Assembly: GCF_018131015.1 (NCBI RefSeq) | Contig: NZ_JAFCJJ010000004.1 | Span: forward strand, 124,001 to 188,000 | Source: Bradyrhizobium diazoefficiens | Lineage (GTDB): Bacteria; Pseudomonadota; Alphaproteobacteria; Rhizobiales; Xanthobacteraceae | Reading direction: 5' to 3' | Length of the DNA stretch: 64,000 bases | Notes under the pieces: generated by a model | Databases searched by the model: none | What the model saw: the letters and a program-made list of their open reading frames with translations, nothing else | What the model was told of the DNA's origin: nothing | Position numbers and translations under genes: made by a program | Shown: positions 54,849 to 63,782 of the stretch, one piece after another | Position numbering within the stretch: position 1 is the stretch's first letter | Layout of the letters: every line of letters starts with the position of its first letter

Positions 54849-55501
54849 TCCACGATTTCGGCATCGTCTGGAGCGAACGTAATCTGTTGCTCAGCGGGCT
54901 GGGCAACACCACGATCCTGTCCGTGCTGTCGGCGGCGGCCGCGCTGCTGATCGCCTTTGTGCTCACACCGGCCTTGATGTCGAAGCAGCAGTGGCTCGCT
55001 GGAATCGTGCGCGGCTTCGTCGACGGCATGCGCTGCGTGCCGTTCCTGCTGTTCGCCTATATCGTCTATTACGGCTTGCCCTCCGTCGGCCTGAGGCTGG
55101 ACAACTGGACCTCCGGCCTCGTCGCCCTGACGATCTACAATGCCGCCTACATGGCCGAGATCCTGCGCGGGGCGTGGGCGGCTCAACCCCGCGAGCCGAT
55201 CGAAGCCGGCATCGCTTTCGGATTCTCGAACCTGGGACTATTTCGCCGAATCGTGTTGCCGCCGCTGCTATTGGCCGCAGGGCCGGTGATCGGCAACCAG
55301 ATGATCCAGATCATCAAGGACTCCGCCTTTCTCACCATCATCGCGCTGCCGGAGCTCACTCATGCGGCAAGCTCGATCCAGTCACGGCACTATGTGCCAT
55401 TCGCGGCCTTCATTACTGCAGTGTTCCTCTATTGGGGCCTGTGCCTCGTGATCGAGGCGGGCGTAAGCTCGATCGATCGCCTGGCCATGGCGCGGCGCTA
55501 G
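54845..55501 (+). CDS. ABC transporter permease (His/Glu/Gln type), second subunit
   Basis: A 218-residue permease. The EAA loop is EPIEAGIAFGFSNLGLFRRIVLPPLLLAAGPVIGNQ. Its ATG at 54845 overlaps the stop of the first permease by 4 bp, so both are translated together and probably form a heterodimer. Confidence 0.9.
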   Translation: MIHDFGIVWSERNLLLSGLGNTTILSVLSAAAALLIAFVLTPALMSKQQWLAGIVRGFVDGMRCVPFLLFAYIVYYGLPSVGLRLDNWTSGLVALTIYNAAYMAEILRGAWAAQPREPIEAGIAFGFSNLGLFRRIVLPPLLLAAGPVIGNQMIQIIKDSAFLTIIALPELTHAASSIQSRHYVPFAAFITAVFLYWGLCLVIEAGVSSIDRLAMARR

Positions 55502-55511
55502 GAAGCAGGCG

Positions 55512-56303
55512 ATGGCGGACGGCAGCAAGGTTCTCGATGTGGCCGGCGTATCGAAGCGGTTCGGCGATCTCGAGGTCCTGTCCGACATCAGCTTTCAGGT
55601 CGCGAAGGGGGAAACCGTGTGTGTGCTTGGCCCGTCCGGCTCGGGAAAATCCACGCTGTTGCGCTGTATCAACTGGCTCGAACGCCCGGATGCCGGCCAG
55701 ATCTACCTGACCGGCACCGAAATCGGCGTCACCGGCGCCGGTATCGTCATGAGCGACCGTGAGCTGTCGCGGCTCAGGACGCGCATCGGCATGGTGTTCC
55801 AGCATTTTGCGCTGTGGCCGCATCTGACAGTGCTGCAGAATCTGATGGAGGCGCCGATCCAGGTGCAGAAGCGACCGAGCGCAGAGGTGCGGGACGAGGC
55901 GCTGGCGCTGCTTGCCAAGGTCGGGCTCAGCGACAAACGCGATGCGTTCCCGGCAAAACTCTCCGGCGGGCAGAAACAGCGCGTCGGCATTGCCCGCGCG
56001 CTTGCGATGCGGCCGGACCTCCTTCTGTTCGACGAGCCCACCAGCGCACTCGATCCAGAGCTCGTCGGCGAGGTGCTGGTGGTGATGCGCGAACTCGCCC
56101 ATGAGGGCATGACCATGGTGGTGGTAACCCACGAAATGGGCTTTGCGCGGGATGCTGCGACGCGGATCCTGTTCCTCGATCGCGGGCGGGTTGTCGAGAC
56201 GGCTCCGCCGGAACGGTTCTTCTCCGCCCCCGAAACGGAGCGCGCACGCCAGTTCATTCAGCGTTATGCCGGCCACGTTGCCAATGGCGGATGCCGAACA
56301 TGA
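55512..56303 (+). CDS. ABC transporter ATP-binding protein (polar amino-acid type)
   Basis: A 263-residue ATPase: Walker A GPSGSGKST, Q-loop MVFQHFALWPHLTV, signature LSGGQKQRVGIARAL, Walker B LLLFDEPTSALDPEL and the switch His in VVVTHEMGFARD. It energises the two permeases encoded just upstream. Confidence 0.95.
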   Translation: MADGSKVLDVAGVSKRFGDLEVLSDISFQVAKGETVCVLGPSGSGKSTLLRCINWLERPDAGQIYLTGTEIGVTGAGIVMSDRELSRLRTRIGMVFQHFALWPHLTVLQNLMEAPIQVQKRPSAEVRDEALALLAKVGLSDKRDAFPAKLSGGQKQRVGIARALAMRPDLLLFDEPTSALDPELVGEVLVVMRELAHEGMTMVVVTHEMGFARDAATRILFLDRGRVVETAPPERFFSAPETERARQFIQRYAGHVANGGCRT

Positions 56304-56322
56304 CAACACAGGAGGAAAAGCC

Positions 56323-56715
56323 GTGGAGCCCATTTTCCATCTCTTGGCGGATGCGCCGAGGCCGGTTGCACCCTACAGCCATGCAGTCGAGGCCGGGCCG
56401 TTCGTCTTCGTGACCGGTCAACTCGCAACCGATCCCGATGACGACGCGCTTCCGGTTCCGCCCGGAATCGCAGCTCAGACCCGCAAAGTCATGGATAATC
56501 TGGCGCGTGTTCTCAGGGGATGCGGGATGACATTTGCCAATGTCGTGTTCGTGCGAATCTATTTGACCGATTTCAAGCGCGACTACGCGCCCATGAACGC
56601 GATCTTCTCGACCTATTTCGACGAGAATCGGCGGCCCGGACGGACTACGGTCGGCGTCACCGACCTCGCGCGCGGTGGAATTATCGAGATCGACCTGATC
56701 GCCGCCAGAGCGTAA
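56323..56715 (+). CDS. RidA family protein
   Basis: A 130-residue RidA/YjgF protein with PVAPYSHAVEAGPFVFVTGQLATDP and the terminal GVTDLARGGIIEIDLIA. The Arg that binds carboxylates in RidA (VRIYLTDFKRDYAPMNAIFSTYF...RPGRTTVGV) is present. RidA proteins hydrolyse reactive enamines/imines, and subfamily members act in pyrimidine ring catabolism (RutC). The GTG start has GGAGGA 5-8 nt upstream. Confidence 0.88.
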   Translation: MEPIFHLLADAPRPVAPYSHAVEAGPFVFVTGQLATDPDDDALPVPPGIAAQTRKVMDNLARVLRGCGMTFANVVFVRIYLTDFKRDYAPMNAIFSTYFDENRRPGRTTVGVTDLARGGIIEIDLIAARA

Positions 56716-56733
56716 GTCAAGGAGCTCCGCGGG

Positions 56734-57339
56734 ATGGAAACGCTGATCGAGATACCGGCGCGCCGCGGCAAGGCTGCATTCGTTTCGGCCGGACAGATCA
56801 TCACCGTGATCAACACCCACGGTGAGCAGGTGGTCGACACCTGGGCGTTCCGCCGGGCCGACCTCGGCGAGTTCATGTCCAACGAGCACACGCGCGCCCA
56901 CAGTCTTCATCTCGTCCCGAAACCAGGCGACGTGCTGCGGACGAACAGGCGCCGGCCGATTCTGACCTTGATCCAGGATACCTCGGGCGGCGTGCACGAT
57001 ACGCTGATCGCCGCGTGCGATCGCTACCGCTACGCGTTCCTCGGTGTCGAGGGGCATCACGATAATTGCACGGACAACCTCTTCGCCGGGCTGGCGGAGC
57101 TGGGGCTCGTTCCGCCGGAAGTGCCGAGCCCGCTCAATCTGTTCATGAACATTCCCTGGGACGCCCAGGGCAGGCTCGGCTTCGAGGCGCCGCCAAAGCC
57201 GGTTCCGGGCGGATTCGTCCGGCTGCGCGCCGAGATGGATCTGGTGGTCGCCTTCTCCGCCTGTCCGCAGGACATCCTGCCGATCAACGGTAGGAACGGA
57301 AAGCCGGTCGAGGCGCATTTCATGGTGACGGGCGAATGA
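56734..57339 (+). CDS. DUF1989 protein 1
   Basis: A 201-residue DUF1989 (urea carboxylase-associated family) protein. It shows the pattern GQIITVINTHGEQVVDTWAF, the SNEHTRA His segment, LTLIQDTSGGVHDT and a Cys-rich middle (GHHDNCTDNLFA) with PLNLFMNIPWD. DUF1989 members bind a metal and include carboxyguanidine deiminase subunits. This copy is less like UAAP1/UAAP2 than the next two, so its reaction is open. Confidence 0.88.
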   Translation: METLIEIPARRGKAAFVSAGQIITVINTHGEQVVDTWAFRRADLGEFMSNEHTRAHSLHLVPKPGDVLRTNRRRPILTLIQDTSGGVHDTLIAACDRYRYAFLGVEGHHDNCTDNLFAGLAELGLVPPEVPSPLNLFMNIPWDAQGRLGFEAPPKPVPGGFVRLRAEMDLVVAFSACPQDILPINGRNGKPVEAHFMVTGE

Positions 57340-57355
57340 CGGGAGTGTCGAGGAC

Positions 57356-58165
57356 ATGAGCCAGACGCAGCAGCAAATCGAGGCCAGTCGGCGGCGTTAC
57401 GAAGAGCTTCGCGCCGCAGGACAGGAGTTGGCGCCGAAAGGCCTGCCCGAGCCAACCGCGCTCGACGGCGCACCGCTTGTGCCCGATCGCGTGATCCATC
57501 GGGAGCACGTACCGCCAGGCTGGTACGCGATCATGCGCCTGCGACGCGGCGAGGCGCTGCGGATCGTCGACGAGTCCGGCCGCTCCAGCGTGTCAGTGGT
57601 CGGCTGGCGCGAAGAGGACACATCCGAGCGGATCAATTGCGCCGACACCATCAAGGTGCAGTGGAGTGCCGCCATTTCCAAGGGGCGCGTCATTCTGTCG
57701 GACATGGGGCGGGTGATGTTGTCATTGACCGAGGATACCAGCGGTGCGCACGACCTTCTGGTCGGTGGCTCGACGGCCGCCTCGACGCTTGCGGCCACAG
57801 GCGCGCCGGGGCGCAACACCCAGGAGAATTTTCTGGCCGCAGCCGCCAAGATCGGACTCGATCTCAGGGATATCCCGCCCTGTGTCACTTTCTTCGCGCC
57901 GGTGTCCATCGACGACGCCGGCCGCTTTCGCTGGCAAGCTGGCCGCAAGCAGCCGGGCGACTTTGTCGACCTGCGCGCCGAGATGAACTTGATCGTGGTC
58001 GCGTCAAATTGTCCGCATCCGCTTGATCCCGCACGACCTGCTGCCGCCGGCTCCGTCACCTTGATCAGACACCATGCCGCGCCGGCGCCGCCGGACGACC
58101 CGTGCCGGACAGCTTCGCCGGAAGCGGGCCGGGCCCTGGCGTTCACCGATCGGTTGTTCGGCTGA
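57356..58165 (+). CDS. DUF1989 protein 2, UAAP1-like (possible carboxyguanidine deiminase subunit)
   Basis: A 269-residue member with an N-terminal extension (QQQIEASRRRYEELRAAGQELAPKGLPEPTAL) and the core GEALRIVDESGRSSVSVVGW, INCADTIKVQW, RVMLSLTEDTSGAHDLL and TFFAPVSIDDAGRF. The layout matches urea-carboxylase-associated protein 1. In guanidine degraders the UAAP1/UAAP2 pair forms carboxyguanidine deiminase, turning carboxyguanidine into allophanate. It starts 16 bp after DUF1989 protein 1. Confidence 0.85.
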   Translation: MSQTQQQIEASRRRYEELRAAGQELAPKGLPEPTALDGAPLVPDRVIHREHVPPGWYAIMRLRRGEALRIVDESGRSSVSVVGWREEDTSERINCADTIKVQWSAAISKGRVILSDMGRVMLSLTEDTSGAHDLLVGGSTAASTLAATGAPGRNTQENFLAAAAKIGLDLRDIPPCVTFFAPVSIDDAGRFRWQAGRKQPGDFVDLRAEMNLIVVASNCPHPLDPARPAAAGSVTLIRHHAAPAPPDDPCRTASPEAGRALAFTDRLFG

Positions 58166-58176
58166 GGAGAAAAGCC

Positions 58177-58800
58177 ATGAGCGACACCTGCGCGATCTAT
58201 TCCTGCGACATTCCGTCGGAGCGGCCGTGGTCAGGCGTGCTGAGGAAGGGGCAGACTCTTCGCATCATCGACAGCGAAGGACAGCAGGCGGTCGATGCGC
58301 TGCTCTATTGCGCCGACGATCCGGCCGAGCGTTATAGCTCGCAGGATACGTTGCGCGTCCAGGGCTCGGCCTATGTCGAACTCGGCACGCGTCTGATCTC
58401 CAACAAGGGCCGGGTGATGGCCCGCGTTACCGCAGACACCTGCGGGCGGCACGATACCTCGGCGGGCTGCTGCTCTTGCGAGAGCAACGCGGTCCGGTTT
58501 GGCGAAGCCACCAAATACCAGCACGCCTGCCGCGAGAACTTCATCATTGAATTATCGAAACACGGGCTCACCAAGCGCGATATCGTCTCGAATCTGAATT
58601 TCTTCATGAACGTGCCGATCGATCCGTCGGGGAATTTCACCGTGGTCGATGGCTTGTCTGCGCCGGGCAACCACGTGGACGTGACCGCGGACATGGATGT
58701 GTTGTTCGTGATCTCTAATTGTCCCCAAGTGAACAATCCCTGCAATGGCTTCAATCCGACGCCGATCCGCGTGGTGATCAGCGACGCCCCGGGGATGTGA
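58177..58800 (+). CDS. DUF1989 protein 3, UAAP2-like (possible carboxyguanidine deiminase subunit)
   Basis: A 207-residue protein with GQTLRIIDSEGQQAVDALLY, YSSQDTLRVQG, RVMARVTADTCGRHDTSAGCCSCESN (Cys-rich, likely metal site), LNFFMNVPID and ISNCPQVNNPCNGFNPTPI. It resembles urea-carboxylase-associated protein 2. GAGGAGAAAAGCC is the RBS; the start is 11 bp after the UAAP1-like stop. It is the last gene of the plus-strand operon. Confidence 0.87.
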   Translation: MSDTCAIYSCDIPSERPWSGVLRKGQTLRIIDSEGQQAVDALLYCADDPAERYSSQDTLRVQGSAYVELGTRLISNKGRVMARVTADTCGRHDTSAGCCSCESNAVRFGEATKYQHACRENFIIELSKHGLTKRDIVSNLNFFMNVPIDPSGNFTVVDGLSAPGNHVDVTADMDVLFVISNCPQVNNPCNGFNPTPIRVVISDAPGM

Positions 58801-59038
58801 CGACGTGCACGCCACACTACACGTCAATATCCGAACGATATTCCGGCTTTACCCGGATATGACGGAAAGCTCACGCACCGCCGGTGGCCCGAAAGCGTTG
58901 GAAATTCCTTTGCTCAGGCCGTGGACTGAACGACTTCTGCGTACCCGGGTCTTCGCCCGGCCTCATAGCGTAGTTCGACTGGATTCAATCCACCGGAAGG
59001 AACTCCCGCCACACAACATGCTGGTCAATCACATGATT

Positions 59039-59052
59039 ATTGTGCATACAAT
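59039..59052. promoter_or_regulatory. ATTGT-N4-ACAAT dyad upstream of the cupin regulator
   Basis: Perfect 5-bp arms with a GCAT-containing 4-nt centre, 33 bp before the regulator start. It may be the autoregulatory site of that regulator. Confidence 0.4.
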
Positions 59053-59084
59053 TGGCCGGAGATCGTCAGTCTTGGGCAGGTCGC

Positions 59085-59660
59085 GTGAGTTTCGAGAGCA
59101 GCACGTTGAATATTGGTCCGCGTCTGCGGCGTGCGCGACTGTCCAAGGGGCTACGCATGCGAGACCTTGCACAGGTTGTCGGCTGCGACGAGAGCATGAT
59201 TTCCAAGATCGAGGCCGGCAAGGTGATGCCGTCGCTGCCGATGCTCGACAAGATGGTCCAGGCGCTCGACCGCGATATGGCGTCGTTCTTCGGCCTCAGG
59301 ATCGACGACACCAAGCTGGTTCAGAAGCCTGAGGATAGGCTCAAAGTGAACGTCGACGCACTGCGCGGCGGAACCGGCGTGGTCTATGAGCGGCTGGTGC
59401 CGGTAGCAGCCGGCAATCTCCTCGAGGGGAACGTTCACGTGGTCGCCCCGGGCGGCGAGAAGATCGACCTCATCACCCATCAGGGCGAGGCCGTCGGTTA
59501 CCTCGTGTCCGGAACCATCGAGCTCACGATCGACGACACCGCCTACCTGATGACGGCCGGCGATTCCTTCTTCTTCAAGGCGTATTTGACTAACAGCTAT
59601 CGCAACGTCGGACCGGGCGAGGCCCGGATCATCTGGGTCAACACCCCGCAGGTTCACTGA
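59085..59660 (+). CDS. XRE-family regulator with C-terminal cupin domain
   Basis: A 191-residue protein. Residues 8-65 form a helix-turn-helix (RLRRARLSKGLRMRDLAQVVGCDESMISKIEAGKVMPSLPMLDKMVQAL). A cupin_2 domain (IDLITHQGEAVGYLVSGTIELTIDDTAYLMTAGDSFFF) follows. PuuR-like regulators of this kind sense small nitrogenous metabolites. The start is a GTG at 59085 with GGCAGG upstream. It lies between the DUF1989 operon and the second transporter. Confidence 0.88.
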   Translation: MSFESSTLNIGPRLRRARLSKGLRMRDLAQVVGCDESMISKIEAGKVMPSLPMLDKMVQALDRDMASFFGLRIDDTKLVQKPEDRLKVNVDALRGGTGVVYERLVPVAAGNLLEGNVHVVAPGGEKIDLITHQGEAVGYLVSGTIELTIDDTAYLMTAGDSFFFKAYLTNSYRNVGPGEARIIWVNTPQVH

Positions 59661-59962
59661 ACCAAGTCGCGCTGCATGATTTTCATGCATGTGGCGAAAA
59701 CTGGAGCAGGCGTGCTTCAAAAACAGCTTATTTCCTAGCACGTGCGCGAAAAGCAGCTTGCCATAAAGCTCTCTGATTGTGTCGTTCTTGCAATCGATTG
59801 TCTTGGACGCTGAGCTGGCATAGCGCTTGCTTAATCATCAACGTGACTGCGATGCATGCCAATCGCCCCTAGCTGCGTCGGACGTCGATGGGGCCCGCAC
59901 ATCGTTGATGCGCTCCGGCAAGGCCGCCGTCGCACCGGCGAATAACGGTAGGCGAATCGCTG
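59661..59962. other. Intergenic region with sigma-54 promoter before the second transporter operon
   Basis: 302 bp without an ORF of its own. It contains the sigma-54 site at 59816-59831. Repeated CATG/CATGCATG motifs at about 59676-59692 could be an activator site. Confidence 0.55.
59816..59831 (+). promoter_or_regulatory. Sigma-54 (RpoN) promoter
   Basis: TGGCATAGCGCTTGCT matches the -24/-12 consensus TGGCAYR-N4-TTGCW fully, with the GG-N10-GC spacing. The predicted start near 59842 gives a 120-nt leader to the permease gene. Confidence 0.8.
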
Positions 59963-60976
59963 ATGGCTTTCGTTTGGAAACGACTGCTTGGCACCATCCC
60001 CAGCCTAATCGGCGTCGTCGTTCTCACCTTCTTCATTTCGCATGCGTTGCCGGGCGACCCGGCAGCATATTTCGCCGGACCCGCAGCGAACGCAGCCTCA
60101 ATCGAGAATATCCGCGCCACGCTCGGACTTGATCGCCCGCTACCGGTGCAGTTCGTGCGCTACATCGGTGACCTTGCGCAGGGCAACCTCGGCCGTTCGC
60201 TTACCACGGGACAGCCGGTGTTGACCGATCTGCTCGAGCGACTGCCCGCGTCGCTGGAGTTGTCGTCCTTCGCGCTCCTGTTCGCGATCATCATCGCCAT
60301 CCCGATGGGGGTGTGGGCTGCGACCCGCATCAACGGAGGAGTCGATCACGCGTGCCGCGCGCTGGTCACGGTGAGTGCCGCTTTCCCGACGTTCTTCGTC
60401 GGTTTGCTCTTCGTCTACATCTTCTATTTCCTGCTCGGCTGGGCGCCGCAGCCGCTTGGCCGCCTGAACGAGATCGCCTATTCGCCACCGCCCCACTTCA
60501 CCGGGGCCTACACCATCGACGCCCTCATCGCGGGCGATTGGCCGGTGCTCCGTGCGTCCCTTGCCCAGTTGATCCTGCCGGCGATTTCGCTCGGCCTGTT
60601 CGCGCTGGCGCCGATCGCGCGCATCACGCGGGCGGCCATGCTGGAGGCGCTCGGCAGCGACTTCATCCGCACCGCGCGAGCCAGCGGATTGCCTGTGCGC
60701 AAGATCTTGATGACCTACGCCTTCCGCAACGTACTGCTGCCGGTCAGCAGCGTGCTCGGCATGGTGTTCTCCTTCCTGCTTGGCTCCAACGTCCTGATCG
60801 AGCAGGTGTTCGGCTGGCAGGGCGTCGGCGCCTATGCGGTATCGGCCGTCATCGCGTCCGACTACGCAGCCGTGCAGGGCTTCGTCCTGATGATGGCGGT
60901 GCTCTACGTGCTCTTGAATCTCGCGGTCGACATTTTTGCGACGCTGGTCGATCCCCGCGTCCGGTTCGAGGGCTGA
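59963..60976 (+). CDS. Dipeptide/oligopeptide/nickel-type ABC permease (DppB-like)
   Basis: A 337-residue permease. The N-terminal helix plus LIGVVVLTFFISHALPGDPA and RATLGLDRPLPVQFVRYIGDLAQGNLGRSL are typical of DppB. The EAA-like segment is LGSDFIRTARASGLPVRKILMTYAFRNVLLPV. It pairs with the DppC-like protein encoded 3 bp downstream. Confidence 0.92.
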   Translation: MAFVWKRLLGTIPSLIGVVVLTFFISHALPGDPAAYFAGPAANAASIENIRATLGLDRPLPVQFVRYIGDLAQGNLGRSLTTGQPVLTDLLERLPASLELSSFALLFAIIIAIPMGVWAATRINGGVDHACRALVTVSAAFPTFFVGLLFVYIFYFLLGWAPQPLGRLNEIAYSPPPHFTGAYTIDALIAGDWPVLRASLAQLILPAISLGLFALAPIARITRAAMLEALGSDFIRTARASGLPVRKILMTYAFRNVLLPVSSVLGMVFSFLLGSNVLIEQVFGWQGVGAYAVSAVIASDYAAVQGFVLMMAVLYVLLNLAVDIFATLVDPRVRFEG

Positions 60977-60979
60977 GCG

Positions 60980-61831
60980 ATGAGTGTCGTCACGCTCGCG
61001 CGCAATACGGGCTATGCCTTTGGCGAAAACCGCCTGACCCTGGTGGCCGCGATCATCCTTGCGCTGCTGGCACTGTGCGCGATCTTTGGGCCCTACATCG
61101 CGCCATACGATCCGCTTGTCACGTCAGCCACCACCAAGCTGGCACGGCCCAGCGCACTCCATCCGTTCGGGACAGACGCGCTCGGACGCGACATCCTGAG
61201 CCGTGTCATCGTCGCGACGCGGCTTGACCTCGGCATGGCCGTTTCAGCGGTGGCGCTGTCGTTCGTGGTCGGTCTCGCGCTCGGCGCGCTCGCCGGCTAT
61301 TTCGGCGGCTGGACCGATCGCATCATCGGCCGCGCCATGGATACCATCATGGCGTTCCCGCTGTTCGTGCTTGCCATGGGCATCGTGGTGGCGCTAGGCA
61401 ACAGCGTGGCCAACATCATCATCGCCACGATGATCATCAACCTGCCGTTCTATTGCCGCTTCGCGCGCGCCGAAGTGAACGTGCGGCGCGAACTCGGCTA
61501 TATCGAGGCAGCGCGCATGGGCGGGAACGGGGCGCTCCGCGTCCTGCTCAACCACATCGTCCCGAACATCCTGCCGCCGATGATGGTGCAGGCGTCGCTC
61601 AACATGGGATGGGCGATCCTCAACGCTGCCGGCCTCTCTTTCATCGGGCTCGGGGTTCGGCCGCCGACGCCGGAATGGGGCATCATGGTCTCGGAAGGCG
61701 CCAGCTACATCATTTCCGGCGAGTGGTGGGCTTTCATGTTCCCGGGCGCAGCCCTCGTGCTCGCCGTGTTCTCCTTCAACATGCTGGGCGACGGACTGCG
61801 AGATCTCCTCGATCCAAGAAAGCGCGTGTGA
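60980..61831 (+). CDS. Dipeptide/oligopeptide/nickel-type ABC permease (DppC-like)
   Basis: A 283-residue permease with FGTDALGRDILSRVIVATRLDLGMA, GRAMDTIMAFPLFVLAMGI and the EAA-like segment YIEAARMGGNGALRVLLNHIVPNILPPMMV. Its TGA overlaps the ATG of the next gene by one base. Confidence 0.92.
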   Translation: MSVVTLARNTGYAFGENRLTLVAAIILALLALCAIFGPYIAPYDPLVTSATTKLARPSALHPFGTDALGRDILSRVIVATRLDLGMAVSAVALSFVVGLALGALAGYFGGWTDRIIGRAMDTIMAFPLFVLAMGIVVALGNSVANIIIATMIINLPFYCRFARAEVNVRRELGYIEAARMGGNGALRVLLNHIVPNILPPMMVQASLNMGWAILNAAGLSFIGLGVRPPTPEWGIMVSEGASYIISGEWWAFMFPGAALVLAVFSFNMLGDGLRDLLDPRKRV

Positions 61832-62793
61832 TGGCGCAGCTGGAGATCGACAATCTCTCAGTGGAGTTCCGCACCCGTCACGGTGTAGTGCGGGCGCTGG
61901 ATAGTGTGAGCCTGTCCGTCACCCGAGGCGAGATCGTCGGCGTGGTCGGCGAGAGTGGATCCGGAAAGTCCGTCACCGCCTACACCGTCATGGGCCTCAA
62001 TGACGAGGCAGCACGGATCACCCAGGGCAATATCACAATGGGCGGCATCGATCTTCTGGCGGCGCGGCCGGAAGCGATGCGCGAGCTGCGCGGCCGCGAG
62101 ATGGCAATGATCTTTCAGAGCCCGCGAACCGCGCTCAATCCAATCCGCAAGATCGGCAAACAGATCGAGGACGTGCTCCAGGAGCACGCCGGGCTGCCGA
62201 GCCGCGATCTCAAGAAAGCGGCGATTGCCGCTCTGGCGCGTGTCCGCATTCCCGATCCCGAACGCCGGGCGGAAGCCTATCCGTTCGAGCTTTCGGGCGG
62301 CATGTGCCAGCGCGTGATGATCGCGATGGCGCTGGCCTGCACGCCATCGGTCCTGATCGCGGACGAGCCCACGACGGGGCTCGATGTGACGACACAGGCT
62401 GTCATCATGGACCTGATCAGGGACATGAGCCGCTCGACGCGGATGTCAACGCTGCTGATCACTCATGATCTCGGACTCGCCGGCGAATATTGCGACCGCA
62501 TCGCCGTCATGCACGCCGGGCACATCGTCGAGGTCGCTCCGACCGAGGAGATCCTGGATCATCCCGCTCATCCGTATACGCGCCAGTTGCTGGCCGCCAC
62601 TCCAGTTCCGGAATCGCGTCTCGACGACCTCAATTCCATTCCAGGCCATTTGCCCGATCTGCGGGGCGCGTTGCCGCCATGCCGCTTCAGCGGCCGCTGT
62701 GAACGGCGACGGCCGATCTGTGACGAGGCGGAGCTGCCGTGGAGGGAATTGTCACCCGCGCATGTCGTGCGCTGCCGGTTTCCCCTGTCATGA
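61831..62793 (+). CDS. Dipeptide/oligopeptide-type ABC ATP-binding protein (DppD-like)
   Basis: A 320-residue ATPase: Walker [12 protein letters not shown]-loop [19 protein letters not shown], signature [15 protein letters not shown] (Met-Cys in place of the usual Gln-Gln), Walker [17 protein letters not shown], and the C-terminal oligopeptide-transporter motif [14 protein letters not shown] (a possible iron-sulfur/zinc Cys cluster of this family). It overlaps both neighbours. Confidence 0.93.
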   Translation: MAQLEIDNLSVEFRTRHGVVRALDSVSLSVTRGEIVGVVGESGSGKSVTAYTVMGLNDEAARITQGNITMGGIDLLAARPEAMRELRGREMAMIFQSPRTALNPIRKIGKQIEDVLQEHAGLPSRDLKKAAIAALARVRIPDPERRAEAYPFELSGGMCQRVMIAMALACTPSVLIADEPTTGLDVTTQAVIMDLIRDMSRSTRMSTLLITHDLGLAGEYCDRIAVMHAGHIVEVAPTEEILDHPAHPYTRQLLAATPVPESRLDDLNSIPGHLPDLRGALPPCRFSGRCERRRPICDEAELPWRELSPAHVVRCRFPLS

Positions 62794-63782
62794 CACCGCT
62801 GCTGGAAGTCAGGTCGCTGTCCAAATTCTACCCGATGAAGCGGGCGGGGCGCGGCGCGAAACTTCACGCGGTCGACGATGTGACCCTGACGATCGGCGCC
62901 GGAGAAAGTGTCGGTCTGGTCGGCGAATCCGGCTGCGGCAAATCCACCATGGTTCGTCTGTTGGGCCGGCTGATCGATCCGACGGCGGGGCAGGTCATGA
63001 TCGGCGGCGAGGACCTCACCGCCATGACGCAGGCGAAGTTTGCGTCCTCGCCGAGCCGGCGACGCATCCAGGTCGTGTTCCAGGACGCGACCGAAAGCCT
63101 CAATCCTTCGTTCCGCGCCTTTCAGGCCATCGCCGACCCACTGAAGCGGCTGCTCGGCATGAACAAGGGTGCCGAGCTGGACAGACGCGTCCGCGACACC
63201 GCCGCCTTGGTCGGGTTGCCGGAAGAACTGCTGCAGCGCTACCCGCATCAATTGTCGGGAGGCCAGCGCGCGCGCGTGGGCATCGCGCGTGCGGTCGCGG
63301 TCGAGCCCTCGCTGCTGATCCTCGACGAGCCGACCTCCGCTCTCGACGTGTCCGTTCAAGCCGTGATCCTGCGGCTGCTTGCCGACCTGCGTGCCCGGCT
63401 GGCGATGAGCTACCTGTTCGTATCGCACGATCTCAACGTAGTGCGGCTTCTGTGTTCGCGCGTGGTCGTGATGTATCTCGGCAAGATCGTCGAGATCGCT
63501 CCGGCGGAGACGCTCTTCGCCGCACCTCGTCATCCTTATACGCAGGCGCTGGTCGCCGCGATCCCGGATCCGGCGCGGCGCGGTGAGGCCCGGCCCCGGC
63601 TCGACGGCAGTCCGACAAGCCCGATCGATCCGGATTCCAACGTCTGCCGCTTCTACGGGCGCTGTCCCAAAGCCGCCGACATCTGCACCAAGGCCATGCC
63701 GCCACTTCTCGTCATCGGCCCGGATCATTTCGCTGCCTGCCACTTCGCTCTTTCACCCGATGGAGGAACCGATGAGCGCTGA
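62790..63782 (+). CDS. Dipeptide/oligopeptide-type ABC ATP-binding protein (DppF-like)
   Basis: A 330-residue ATPase: Walker A GESGCGKSTM, Q-loop VVFQDATESLNPSF, signature LSGGQRARVGIARAV, Walker B LLILDEPTSALDVSVQ, C-terminal CRFYGRCPKAADIC. Its ATG overlaps the DppD-like stop (ATGA). Together the four genes make a complete transport core, but no peptide-type binding protein is present in the window; one may lie to the right. Confidence 0.93.
   Translation: MTPLLEVRSLSKFYPMKRAGRGAKLHAVDDVTLTIGAGESVGLVGESGCGKSTMVRLLGRLIDPTAGQVMIGGEDLTAMTQAKFASSPSRRRIQVVFQDATESLNPSFRAFQAIADPLKRLLGMNKGAELDRRVRDTAALVGLPEELLQRYPHQLSGGQRARVGIARAVAVEPSLLILDEPTSALDVSVQAVILRLLADLRARLAMSYLFVSHDLNVVRLLCSRVVVMYLGKIVEIAPAETLFAAPRHPYTQALVAAIPDPARRGEARPRLDGSPTSPIDPDSNVCRFYGRCPKAADICTKAMPPLLVIGPDHFAACHFALSPDGGTDER

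Noticed and set aside
59842..59962. Guanidine-II (mini-ykkC) element in the second transporter leader
   Set aside because: ACGR-like triplets occur, but there are no two matching hairpins with ACGR loops.
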